Shown in pieces: positions 15,690 through 24,276 of a DNA stretch of 44,905 bases. Where the stretch lies: contig CACAAX010000011.1 of assembly GCA_902530595.1 (NCBI GenBank), positions 1 to 44,905 of the forward strand, in the 5' to 3' direction. Source of the stretch: an uncultured Alphaproteobacteria bacterium. GTDB lineage: Bacteria; Pseudomonadota; Alphaproteobacteria; Rhodobacterales; Rhodobacteraceae. Both the position numbers and the translations under genes were made by a program. Position 1 is the first letter of the stretch, and each line of letters starts with the position of its first letter. Below the pieces are notes generated by a model that had not been told where the DNA came from, searched no databases, and saw only the letters and a list, made by a program, of their open reading frames with translations.

Positions 15690-18025
15690 TTTGTATAATC
15701 CTTCCTAACCGATACTCTTTTTTTAATATTAGAAATTGAGTTACCTTTTATATTTAAATCTCTTTGCGGAAAGGGGATCTCGATACCTTCTTTTTTAAAT
15801 AATTCAAAAATGGAATAATGAAGCTCTGATCTGACTTGAAACATAAAATTTTTATCTCTTACATAAATAATCAAATCAAAATCTAGTGAACTATCTCCAA
15901 ATTGCTGAAATCTTACAAATGGCTCTGGGCTTTTAAGAGCCATCTCATGACTTTTTCCAACTTTCAGTAATAATCTCTCTACCCTTTTTGGGTCAGTATC
16001 ATAGGAAACACCTACCGATACCCGCACCCTGCCGGTCTCGTTACTATGGGTCCAATTCAGAACCGACCCTGCGATTAATTCCGAGTTTGGAACAACAACC
16101 ATCGCTCGATCGAATGTTTCGATTTGAGTTGAGCGAACGGATATCTTTTTTACAGTGCCTGAGAAACCTGAAGCTTCTATCCAATCACCTTCTTTTATCG
16201 GTCTTTCGACAAGCAAAATAATTCCAGAAACAAAATTTGATACAATGGTTTGCAGACCAAAACCAATCCCTACACTAAGAGCTCCAGCAACAATAGCGAT
16301 ACTTGACAAATTGAATCCAATTGAAGATAAGGCAACCACCGCCGCCAATGTGTAACCGATATACCCAACACCAGAAACTAATGCATTTTGACTTCCTTTA
16401 TCCATTTTTGTTTTGGGTAATACAGTACTCTTTACAATTCTCTGGATGACCGTTGTTGCAAAGTAACCGAGACCGAATATTACACCAAAATTCAGAATAG
16501 AAGTAGGTGTTAAATTAACATCTCCTAGTGTTAAGCCTTCGTTAAATCTCACCCATAGTTCCACATATTGTGAAAACTCAACCCCTAGAGCTAGACCCAA
16601 AAGCAAGAGAGTCCCGATAAAATTAAGCAAACTAAAACCCAAAAAATATGGATTGGCGTCATTATTCTTCTTTCTCTTTTCCGGCAAAAACAGTACGCGT
16701 AAGAAAAAGTCGATCAAAACTGCGAGGATGATTATACCCGTTATATAACTCATTGCTTTTATTATCTCAAAGGCAATTAAGAGGTAGCCAAAAATACCTC
16801 CTATTAAAAAAACCCAAGTCAGAGCAATGGCTCCTTTTGCAATAAAATCAACTGATAAAAAGCTTAGACCCCTCTCCTTGTCTGGCAAAAGGCTGGTTAT
16901 TGAAAAAATAAGAGTTTGTACACTTCTCAAGCCATAATTAAATACACTCGCAATTATTACTAAACCTATAGCATTTAAGGTTACCTCAGCCTCAAGGGAA
17001 AGATACGACCTCTCGGTCAGATAGCTAATTACAGTAAAAAACCCCAAGGCTATAGCTATACAAAATATTGCTCCCTGCAATCGTGAAAGATCCACGGTGT
17101 AGCCAAAATTATCATTTGATAAACGGAATTTTGCTTCTGCAACGACTGTTCTGAGAAAATTTCCTAGTAAGAAAATTAAAGCTGCCATAGGCAAAGCGTC
17201 AATTAATATTGGGAGCCCATAATTTCCACTAAGACTTTGTAAAAAATTAATTATCAACGTAGTACCGATTACTTGAATTACCAATCTAAGAAAAGGATTT
17301 AAAAAAATCAGCGTATTGTTATTTTTTATTTTTGGTGAAATGACTTTGTTGCTGAATACAATTATATTTTTTTGGAAAACGAGTATAATTAGGCCAATGA
17401 AAAAAGTTAATACTGGAAGAAGTGAAACCGAAAACATCCTAATCCACCTTCCTTGAGTATTGAAATTTCTATACAAATCAACTGCAAAATTTCCAATTAA
17501 ACTTAAGAAATCAGACGCTCCCTGAGCATAGGTAGTGGGTAACAAAACAAGTTGATTAAATGAAAAAAACCTTTCATTGAATCTCACTTTCTTTAGTGCA
17601 TCAATTTCCTTGATTAGTCTTTCTGCTCTTCTTAGAGAAAGCTTTGTATTAGCCAATTGAAACGTTGTTTTTTCAAGAGTACTTATAAGCTTTTGCCGCT
17701 TCAACGAAATATATGTCCCTTGTATGGAACTCTCTGCAACTAAATCATCAATTATCTTTAACTCTCCTCTTTGAATTAGATACTTATTATTTATCTCTTT
17801 TTGCAAAAGAAGAGCTTTATTTCTATCTTCGAATAAGTCAGCTCTCAAATAACTCAGAGATTCATTCGATGCTTCTCCCTTGGACAGTATATCAGTAGCT
17901 CTTGCAGCGTTTTTATCGAAATTATCAAAAACAATTTCAAGTGTCTCTCCGCTCACATTTATTGGGCTAAGGAAGAGAAATAGAGCAGCAAATAACGAAG
18001 TTAATAGCTTGTTTAATATACTCAT
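15686..18025 (-). CDS. large MscS-family mechanosensitive channel (DUF3772/MscK-like)
   Basis: This 779-residue inner-membrane channel protein opens under membrane tension to release solutes during hypo-osmotic shock. An N-terminal signal peptide (1-26) is followed by a periplasmic coiled-coil region (about 30-165), a series of about ten transmembrane helices (about 190-590), and the conserved MscS module. In that module the pore helix SIAIVAGALSVGIGFGLQTI precedes VSNFVSGIILLVERPIKEGDWIE and the beta domain (GTVKKISVRSTQIETFD, VVVPNSEL). A C-terminal alpha/beta domain follows. It is complete and is first in a two-gene unit with the AlaX gene. Confidence 0.93.
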   Translation of the reverse strand: MSILNKLLTSLFAALFLFLSPINVSGETLEIVFDNFDKNAARATDILSKGEASNESLSYLRADLFEDRNKALLLQKEINNKYLIQRGELKIIDDLVAESSIQGTYISLKRQKLISTLEKTTFQLANTKLSLRRAERLIKEIDALKKVRFNERFFSFNQLVLLPTTYAQGASDFLSLIGNFAVDLYRNFNTQGRWIRMFSVSLLPVLTFFIGLIILVFQKNIIVFSNKVISPKIKNNNTLIFLNPFLRLVIQVIGTTLIINFLQSLSGNYGLPILIDALPMAALIFLLGNFLRTVVAEAKFRLSNDNFGYTVDLSRLQGAIFCIAIALGFFTVISYLTERSYLSLEAEVTLNAIGLVIIASVFNYGLRSVQTLIFSITSLLPDKERGLSFLSVDFIAKGAIALTWVFLIGGIFGYLLIAFEIIKAMSYITGIIILAVLIDFFLRVLFLPEKRKKNNDANPYFLGFSLLNFIGTLLLLGLALGVEFSQYVELWVRFNEGLTLGDVNLTPTSILNFGVIFGLGYFATTVIQRIVKSTVLPKTKMDKGSQNALVSGVGYIGYTLAAVVALSSIGFNLSSIAIVAGALSVGIGFGLQTIVSNFVSGIILLVERPIKEGDWIEASGFSGTVKKISVRSTQIETFDRAMVVVPNSELIAGSVLNWTHSNETGRVRVSVGVSYDTDPKRVERLLLKVGKSHEMALKSPEPFVRFQQFGDSSLDFDLIIYVRDKNFMFQVRSELHYSIFELFKKEGIEIPFPQRDLNIKGNSISNIKKRVSVRKDYTK

Positions 18026-18231
18026 AGATCGAACTTACCTACCTTAAAGAGGATTAACAATAATTACTTTTAATTCCACAATTAGTCCATCTCATACACA
18101 GTCCTTAGTCAATTTGCACGAATTTTTATTGTGTTGGCAGGTGTCAATGAATGTGTAAATTGATGCAATCAAAATAATATAGTATTACTACATTATCATG
18201 CTAATTAATTTTAACGGTAATTTTTAACAAA
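18026..18231. other. 206-bp divergent intergenic region
   Basis: Separates the minus-strand channel gene from the plus-strand DUF6134-SDR pair and should contain both promoters. AT-rich; no gene or RNA recognised. Confidence 0.4.
18160..18188 (+). promoter_or_regulatory. candidate sigma-70-type promoter for DUF6134-SDR
   Basis: TTGATG (18160-18165), a 17-nt spacer and TATTAC (18183-18188), 43 nt before ATG 18232. It is near consensus for a vegetative promoter, but the AT-rich setting makes chance matches likely. No clear RpoE/ChrR-type (TGATCC) element was found here. Confidence 0.3.
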
Positions 18232-18909
18232 ATGGAAAGACGACACTTTCTAATTTCAAGCATTTTGTCGTTAGGCTTGTTTTCGCAGCAAGCGTATGGT
18301 TCAACACCTAAGACTTCTGTGAGCTTTGATGTTTTATTAAATGGTGAAATAGTTGGTTATTCAAATCTAACTCATAAAAAGCTTAAAAATGGCTTGGAAG
18401 TCCTAGTTGACGTTGAAATAACGCCAAAATTTTTGGGGCTAAAATTTATGAAATATACTTTAACAAACCGTGAGGTTTGGAAAAATAAAAAACTAATTTC
18501 CATAGATGCTAATTCATCTTGGTTTGGAAAAAGATATTATGTAAAAGGCCAAAGGGAAGAAGGGGGGTTTAGAATCGAAGGCTCTGCTTTTTCAGGAGTT
18601 ATAAAAGATACCTTCGCAACCACAAGTTATTTCACTCCAGAATTTTTAAAAAGAAAGATTTGGGTTAGTACTCAGGATGGAACACCTCTAGAGATAAAAA
18701 CTCGAAAGTTAAAAAATAAAAAAGTGTCCTTTAATGATAAAAACTACCCGGTAACGGAATGGGAAATATCGGGCGATTTGGAATTAACCCTGCAATATGA
18801 TGAACAAAAAAATTGGGTTGGAAGCGGTTTTACTGTTGGAAAATATCCAGCTAGTTTCATTTTGAATAACAGAGAAAGTAATATCCACAAAATATGGAAA
18901 AGCAGTTGA
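18232..18909 (+). CDS. DUF6134 family exported protein
   Basis: The 225-residue protein has an N-terminal signal sequence with a twin-arginine-like start (MERRHFLISSILSLGL, cleavage near AYG-S). The remainder is beta-rich and repetitive (FDVLLNGEIVGYSN, FMKYTLTNREVWKNKKLISI), as in DUF6134 proteins, which are predicted periplasmic or outer-face lipid-associated beta proteins of unknown activity. In many alphaproteobacteria this family travels with CFA-type methyltransferase, DUF1365, amine-oxidase-like and SDR genes. It overlaps the SDR start by 16 nt, so the two are co-translated. Confidence 0.75.
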   Translation: MERRHFLISSILSLGLFSQQAYGSTPKTSVSFDVLLNGEIVGYSNLTHKKLKNGLEVLVDVEITPKFLGLKFMKYTLTNREVWKNKKLISIDANSSWFGKRYYVKGQREEGGFRIEGSAFSGVIKDTFATTSYFTPEFLKRKIWVSTQDGTPLEIKTRKLKNKKVSFNDKNYPVTEWEISGDLELTLQYDEQKNWVGSGFTVGKYPASFILNNRESNIHKIWKSS

Positions 18910-19751
18910 ATAAGTCAATATTGATCACAGGCTGCTCAACGGGTATTGGTGCAGCCCTTGTCACGGAGTTTTTGAAACAAGGCTTTCTTGTGTTTGGATC
19001 GGTAAGAGACAAAAAAATGGAAGCGCCACTTAAGAAGAAATATGGTGCCAATTTCGTACCTTTAGTTTTTGATGTAACCAACTATTCGCAGATATCTAAA
19101 GCATACAAAAAAGTTAAATTAAATTTAAAAGGATCCAATCTAGGTATTTTGATTAATAATGCAGGAATCGCAAAATTGGGGCCTGTTGAACACATTTCCA
19201 GTGAAGAATTTGATCTTCACCTCAGAACAATGGTTTTAGGAACTTTCAACTGTGTTCAAATATTTTTGCCATTGCTTGGCGCAAAAAACAAACGTGCTCC
19301 TGGCAAAGTAATAAATATAAGCTCCGGGGGAGGATCGATCGGACAGCCTTTTATGGCGTCTTATTGTTCAAGTAAACACGCTCTTGAAGGGTTTTCCGAG
19401 TCTCTACGTCGAGAACTCTTGATTTATGGTATCAAAGTAGTAATTGTCGCGCCAAGAGCTTTTAAAACCGCAATATGGGATAAATCGAACATAGACGGAA
19501 GAGCCGTTGATTTTAAGAAGACTGTGTATAATCAAGCCTTCGTTAGATTTACAAATTTTATCAAAGAATTATCAGAGCAAGGACAAGATGTTCAAGTTTT
19601 AGCACAAAAAATTTATAAAATTTCCAGTCTAAAAAGGCCTAAAGTCAAATACTCAATGGGACCATCAGGTCTTCAGTTTTACCTAATCCGTACTTTACCA
19701 AAAAAATTAATAGATAAAATACTAGGGAAATACTTTCTTCTTATTAGATAG
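18894..19751 (+). CDS. short-chain dehydrogenase/reductase
   Basis: A 285-residue classical SDR. The Rossmann cofactor motif is TGCSTGIG (12-19), NNAG is at 88-91, and the catalytic Ser (ISS about 143-144), Tyr157 and Lys161 (YCSSK) are present. R38 after the second strand (GSVRDKK) suggests NADP(H). The C-terminus is extended and hydrophobic (YLIRTLPKKLIDKILG), perhaps membrane-peripheral, as in SDRs acting on lipids. Its 3' end overlaps the convergent MFS gene by 8 nt. The context implies a lipid or oxidised-fatty-acid substrate, which is inference. Confidence 0.9.
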   Translation: MEKQLNKSILITGCSTGIGAALVTEFLKQGFLVFGSVRDKKMEAPLKKKYGANFVPLVFDVTNYSQISKAYKKVKLNLKGSNLGILINNAGIAKLGPVEHISSEEFDLHLRTMVLGTFNCVQIFLPLLGAKNKRAPGKVINISSGGGSIGQPFMASYCSSKHALEGFSESLRRELLIYGIKVVIVAPRAFKTAIWDKSNIDGRAVDFKKTVYNQAFVRFTNFIKELSEQGQDVQVLAQKIYKISSLKRPKVKYSMGPSGLQFYLIRTLPKKLIDKILGKYFLLIR

Positions 19752-21018
19752 CTTGATCCCTGTTTGTTTCGGGAAACCTAAACATTAGTAATAATGGCAA
19801 AACCTTCAGAGTGATTGGAGCGATAGCGTATAAACAGGTCAACCAAAATAATATCTCCTCTGAATTACCACCTAAGGGATCAAAATCAACTGCATAAAGA
19901 AACAACAAAACGAAACCGCCTGAAAAAGCTGCAGCGGTTTTATTAATAACTGATAAAATTGAAAAGAAAGTTCCCGACCGATTACTTTTTACTATTTTAA
20001 GATCTTCATCTAAAAGGTCTGCTTGAATAGACGTAGGAAGAGCAGAGTCAGCACTCACACAAATACCAGTCAAGAGACAGATCACCGAGAATAGAACAAT
20101 ACTTTCAGTATTCATAAAGAATACTAAGGAAAAAACAATCATAGAAAAAAATATTGAGGCGCACCATAAGTCACTTTTTTTAAAGAGCTTACTTATTTTA
20201 ATCCATAGTGGTACGCTTAACACACCCGATAATAAATATAAAAGCATAAGTAACCCTACTAGATCCTCTCTTTGTAGTTTATGGATTACAAAAAAAGCAA
20301 ACAAAGCTCCCGGAATTCCATTCGCAGCGGCATTAAAAAACTGACTTAGGAAAAAGTATTTTAATTGTTTGTTAACTAGTATGGCTTTGACCACACTAAA
20401 TATTTCTGACTTGTTTTGATGTGCTATAGAGCTTTCTTTAATAACAAAAGCGGAAATTATTATCATTAGTGGGTGGCTAATAAAAATTACTGTGGCTATA
20501 TTTTTAAGAGCTTGTGTGGATCCCTCGGCCATAGCATACATTAGAGCTGCTAAAATTGTGCCCAAAAGAAAGAAGCCTTCACGAAAAAAGGTTATTCGAG
20601 ATCTCTCAACATACTCTCCACTTAATTCCGCTCCTAAACTATAAAAAGGGGGAGTTAAAAGTGATAGCCCTATGGTCAGTATCACTATATAAAACGCAAA
20701 GTGTTGGAAAGCAAATGTACTCAAATTAGATCCAAAGAGACCCCAGACCCCAAAGAGAGTGAAGGGTAACGATATCAACAACCAAAACTTCCTTTTTCCA
20801 ACGGGAACATTCAAGTTGTCACTTGCCCAACCTACTAAAGGATCTAAAATTCCATCTAACAATCGTACAATTAAAAATATAACTCCGATACCTAGAAGAG
20901 AGATACCAAATTGCCTAGCATAATGCTCGCTGACAAAAATAAAGAGTGGAAATATTATCAGTGCCAAAGGCAGTGCGTTTGATGCATAAATAATGTGTTG
21001 TAAATAATTTTGGCGCAA
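19744..21018 (-). CDS. MFS transporter of the GPH (sugar:cation symporter) type
   Basis: The 424-residue integral membrane protein has about 12 transmembrane helices. LLDGILDPLVGWASDN near residues 53-68 is the diagnostic GPH-family DxxxDPxxGxxSD loop, and GKRKFW follows. Substrate unknown: family members recurrently sit next to CFA-type methyltransferase/DUF1365/flavoprotein genes, which hints at lipid- or lysolipid-related transport (MfsD2-like) rather than sugars. It lies 6 nt after the methyltransferase gene as the last gene of the long minus-strand operon. Confidence 0.88.
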   Translation of the reverse strand: MRQNYLQHIIYASNALPLALIIFPLFIFVSEHYARQFGISLLGIGVIFLIVRLLDGILDPLVGWASDNLNVPVGKRKFWLLISLPFTLFGVWGLFGSNLSTFAFQHFAFYIVILTIGLSLLTPPFYSLGAELSGEYVERSRITFFREGFFLLGTILAALMYAMAEGSTQALKNIATVIFISHPLMIIISAFVIKESSIAHQNKSEIFSVVKAILVNKQLKYFFLSQFFNAAANGIPGALFAFFVIHKLQREDLVGLLMLLYLLSGVLSVPLWIKISKLFKKSDLWCASIFFSMIVFSLVFFMNTESIVLFSVICLLTGICVSADSALPTSIQADLLDEDLKIVKSNRSGTFFSILSVINKTAAAFSGGFVLLFLYAVDFDPLGGNSEEILFWLTCLYAIAPITLKVLPLLLMFRFPETNRDQAI

Positions 21019-21024
21019 AAGAAG

Positions 21025-22239
21025 CTAATTTTTCTTTAGAGTCACCTGGGTTACATCACCAGCACCAGAAAAAAAGAATGACGCACATGAGGTTAAGTAA
21101 AAGTTCCACATCCGCCTAAATCTATCATCAAATCCCAGCTCAGATATTCTGTCCCACTTACTATTGAATCTTTGGGACCATATACGAAGAGTCTTAGAAT
21201 AACTTTGTCCAAATTCCTTACTTCTTATAAATTCCAAGTCCGCACTACGAATTTGGTCAACAAGAGCCGTATAACTTGGGAGCATACCTCCTGGAAAAAT
21301 ATACTTTTGAAGAAAATCAACACTTTTCCTATATTTAGGAAAATACTTATCATCAATGGTTATAACTTGTAGACATCCTAGACCACCACTTTTGAGAGAA
21401 TTTTTGATAGTTTTAAAATATGTAGGCCAATATTTTTCTCCAACGGCCTCAAACATTTCTATTGACACAACACCATCGTAAACACCCTTTTCATCTCTAT
21501 AATCTTGCAGAAGAAATGAGCTTTTATCCGCCATACCCAATTCAAACATTCTTTTTTTAGAATAATCTAATTGTTCTTTAGACAACGTCAGACCCGTGAG
21601 TTTGACACCTCTAGTCTTGATAGCATGTTCAGCAAATCCTCCCCAACCACAGCCAATTTCCAAGACGCTGTCACCCACTTTCAAATTTAAATTTTTGCAT
21701 ATTGATTCATACTTATTTGTTTGCGCGCTAGATAGCACTTCTTTTTTGTTTTTGAAAAGCGCAGACGAGTAAGTCATCGTTTTGTCGAGCCATTCTCTAT
21801 AAAATTGGTTGCCTAGATCGTAATGATAGGAGATATTTTTTCTTGCTTGAAATTTCCAATTAGACTTCAACCAGTGGTTAAGTCTTTCATACAACCTTAC
21901 AACGCTGGTTCCGATTAAATCATCATATATATCATCGCCTGCTAGAAGGAAAAAATCTAATACTGCTTGAAGGTCTGGTGTATCCCACCAACCATCCATA
22001 TATGATTCTGAAAATCCATTTTGACCCTCGCGCACAAGTCTGGAGAAGAAATGTTCATTCTTCACCACTATGTAGGCATTGGCTCCAGGTTTTTTGCTCT
22101 CAACAATAAACTTTCTGTTGTCTGGAAGTTGGATTATTAGACTACCCGCATTAGGGCTTTGTATCATTTTAAATATTGAAGAAAACCATCTTGGCAGATT
22201 AGGTTGGCCTTTAACATCTTTTAAAAATTGTTCCTCCAT
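21025..22239 (-). CDS. cyclopropane-fatty-acid-synthase-type SAM methyltransferase
   Basis: The 404-residue protein methylates the double bond of unsaturated acyl chains in membrane phospholipids. The family N-terminal region (about 30-120) precedes the SAM Rossmann domain with VLEIGCGWGGFAEHA. The active-site landmarks SYHYDLGNQFYREWLD and YSSALF are present, as is SIEMFEAVGEKYW. ATG 22237-22239 has GGGGGG 4 nt upstream and is preferred over TTG 22251. Given the adjacent UfaD-like oxidoreductase and DUF1365, it may be a UfaM-type enzyme making methyl-branched precursors of furan fatty acids rather than a true Cfa; motifs alone cannot decide. Confidence 0.88.
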   Translation of the reverse strand: MEEQFLKDVKGQPNLPRWFSSIFKMIQSPNAGSLIIQLPDNRKFIVESKKPGANAYIVVKNEHFFSRLVREGQNGFSESYMDGWWDTPDLQAVLDFFLLAGDDIYDDLIGTSVVRLYERLNHWLKSNWKFQARKNISYHYDLGNQFYREWLDKTMTYSSALFKNKKEVLSSAQTNKYESICKNLNLKVGDSVLEIGCGWGGFAEHAIKTRGVKLTGLTLSKEQLDYSKKRMFELGMADKSSFLLQDYRDEKGVYDGVVSIEMFEAVGEKYWPTYFKTIKNSLKSGGLGCLQVITIDDKYFPKYRKSVDFLQKYIFPGGMLPSYTALVDQIRSADLEFIRSKEFGQSYSKTLRIWSQRFNSKWDRISELGFDDRFRRMWNFYLTSCASFFFSGAGDVTQVTLKKN

Positions 22240-22257
22240 CTTTCCCCCCAAATTAAC

Positions 22258-22986
22258 CTAACTATAAGGTACAATTTTGACTCTCTTAAAATACAAAATT
22301 AAAGCATTCCAATGTATTAAAATCAACACTTTTACCAACATAAGTGGATAACAAAAAAAAGCCTTAGCTAACGTCCAGTCATTAAAGTCCTGATATCTTC
22401 CCGTTTGACTAGCAATTAGAAGTAACCCTTCTTCATCTTTTTCGTTAATCTTAATAGAAAGCTTTTCGTCAGGAGGTAAAATCGTAAAATGGTAAGTTTG
22501 AGCCATATCTATAAATGGAGATACATACATATTTTTCTTGACAGAGTGCCTGACCCTTCCGTCCGGGTCAGGTTGACTATCTGATATATATTCGATTTGC
22601 TCCCCATATGTATTTTTTACTTCGTAAATAACGGAATTTAATTGGTTCTTGGAGTAGCAGTAGAAAACGGACAATGGGCTAAAACCAAGTCCTAAAACCC
22701 GGGGAAAACTTAATAAATAGACTTTATCCGGTTTAGTAAATCCCGCCCCCATAAGCTTTTTGTTAACCCAATCTCTTAAGTGTAAGGTATTTCTATCTCC
22801 ATGATCCTTTTCATATAGAGAAACCATTCCCCATCTGTTTAATCTGAAAAACCAAGATGTCTCATCAAACTCTGCTAATTTATCAATATCCAAAAAAAGG
22901 CTAAAAACGTTGTAACGAAATAAATGTCTTCTCGGCTTTAATCGCATGTGCATAACAGACCCAAAATAAACACACGATTTTACCAT
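22258..22986 (-). CDS. DUF1365 family protein
   Basis: Starting at ATG 22984-22986 the protein is 242 residues (a TTG at 23013 would add 9). It carries the family hallmarks: VMHMRLKPRRHLFRYNVFSL near the N-terminus, FSPLSVFYCYSK in the middle, and a C-terminal hydrophobic segment (KAFFCYPLMLVKVLILIHW) that could be membrane-embedded. DUF1365 proteins are almost always encoded between an amine-oxidase-like flavoprotein and a CFA-type methyltransferase, as here. Their biochemical role is unknown and is assumed to lie in unusual fatty-acid formation. Confidence 0.88.
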   Translation of the reverse strand: MVKSCVYFGSVMHMRLKPRRHLFRYNVFSLFLDIDKLAEFDETSWFFRLNRWGMVSLYEKDHGDRNTLHLRDWVNKKLMGAGFTKPDKVYLLSFPRVLGLGFSPLSVFYCYSKNQLNSVIYEVKNTYGEQIEYISDSQPDPDGRVRHSVKKNMYVSPFIDMAQTYHFTILPPDEKLSIKINEKDEEGLLLIASQTGRYQDFNDWTLAKAFFCYPLMLVKVLILIHWNALILYFKRVKIVPYS

Positions 22987-22991
22987 AAGTT

Positions 22992-24275
22992 CTACATCTT
23001 TCTCTTGGACCAATTAGGCTCACAACCTAACAGCTTCGCAACGTATAGGCCCGAGTTTAAGCCATCTTCATGAAAACCAAAACCCATTTTTGCACCTGCA
23101 AAGTACAAACCATTTTCACCCTGTAGCGCGTTTAGTTTTTTTTGCGCATTGAATGTATCAGAGTCATAAACAGGGTGAGAATATGACGTTTGATAATATA
23201 CAAGAGTTGGGTCAATTTCTTTGCTAGGGTTCAGTGAAACAAAATAATTTTTTTTACCTTTTATACTCTGAAGTTTGTTCATCCAGTAGGTGACCTCAAT
23301 TGGTTTATTGAGAGAGTTTTGAATATTACTTGTAATAAAATTCCAACTAGACCATACGTTTTTTAACTTCGGCATATGCGTGTTATCAGAGTGGAGCACC
23401 ACTTTATTCTTAGATACCTTAAACAATTTTAAAGTATCTAGCTCATCTTTACTAACATCTCCAATTAAATCTATAGTTTCTGGACCATCACACGCTAAAA
23501 TAACTTTATCAAAAACCATCTCACCAAACCCATTTCCTGCAAGTAAATTACACTTTTTTTTGCTTCTTGTGATTGCTTTTACGGGAGTGCCTAGAAATAC
23601 CCTTTTCCCAAGCCTTCTTATAATTTTATCTACATATTGCTTTGAACCACCGTCAACTGTTCTCCACTCAATTGGGCTAGAGAGAAGGTCCAATAGGCCA
23701 TGATTTTCAAAGAATTTCAAATAACTTAATGCAGGAAAATCTAAGATACTACCTGTTGGCACAGACCAAATTGCAGCACCCATTGGAACAACAAACATTT
23801 CCGAAAACCAACTGCCAAAATTGTAGTGCTGCAAAAATTGGCGCATATCAAAATATGAAAATTTCTTATCAGCCATAAATCTCTTCGAAATATTTTTAAA
23901 TCTATAAACATCGTATAGACCCCTCAAATGATTTATATTTAATAAGTTTCTGCGTTGAGCAAAAAAAGAATTAAAATTTTGACCTGCGTATTCTAGTTGT
24001 CCATCGGCTAACGAGAATCCGAACGACATATTTGAACTTTTTGTTGCTACCTTTAATTCGTCAAATAGACTTGTGAGGTTAGGATAATTTTTTTCATTAA
24101 AAACAATAAACCCAGTATCTACCTGAATATCTTCTTCGTTTAGCTCAATTTTTACCGTATTTGAGTGCCCGCCGAAGTAACTGTTTTTTTCAAATAACGA
24201 TACCTCATGTTTTTCAGATAGCGCCAATGCTGCTCCAAGCCCAGATATTCCTGACCCTACTACCGCTATCTTCAT
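22992..24275 (-). CDS. NAD(P)/FAD-dependent amine-oxidase-like oxidoreductase (UfaD-like)
   Basis: I place the start at ATG 24273-24275 so that the protein begins with the dinucleotide-binding motif KIAVVGSGISGLGAALAL, separated by one base from the photolyase stop (the longer frame would overlap it). The 427-residue protein has the FAD-binding N-terminus with FEKN/GGHSNT, the DTGFIVFNEKNYPNL motif of this subfamily, and a C-terminal FAD motif GLYFAGAKMGFGFHEDGL. In Rhodobacter, members of this cluster include the desaturase UfaD of furan-fatty-acid synthesis. By context, this enzyme probably oxidises methylated acyl chains. Confidence 0.88.
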   Translation of the reverse strand: MKIAVVGSGISGLGAALALSEKHEVSLFEKNSYFGGHSNTVKIELNEEDIQVDTGFIVFNEKNYPNLTSLFDELKVATKSSNMSFGFSLADGQLEYAGQNFNSFFAQRRNLLNINHLRGLYDVYRFKNISKRFMADKKFSYFDMRQFLQHYNFGSWFSEMFVVPMGAAIWSVPTGSILDFPALSYLKFFENHGLLDLLSSPIEWRTVDGGSKQYVDKIIRRLGKRVFLGTPVKAITRSKKKCNLLAGNGFGEMVFDKVILACDGPETIDLIGDVSKDELDTLKLFKVSKNKVVLHSDNTHMPKLKNVWSSWNFITSNIQNSLNKPIEVTYWMNKLQSIKGKKNYFVSLNPSKEIDPTLVYYQTSYSHPVYDSDTFNAQKKLNALQGENGLYFAGAKMGFGFHEDGLNSGLYVAKLLGCEPNWSKRKM

Positions 24276-24276
24276 C

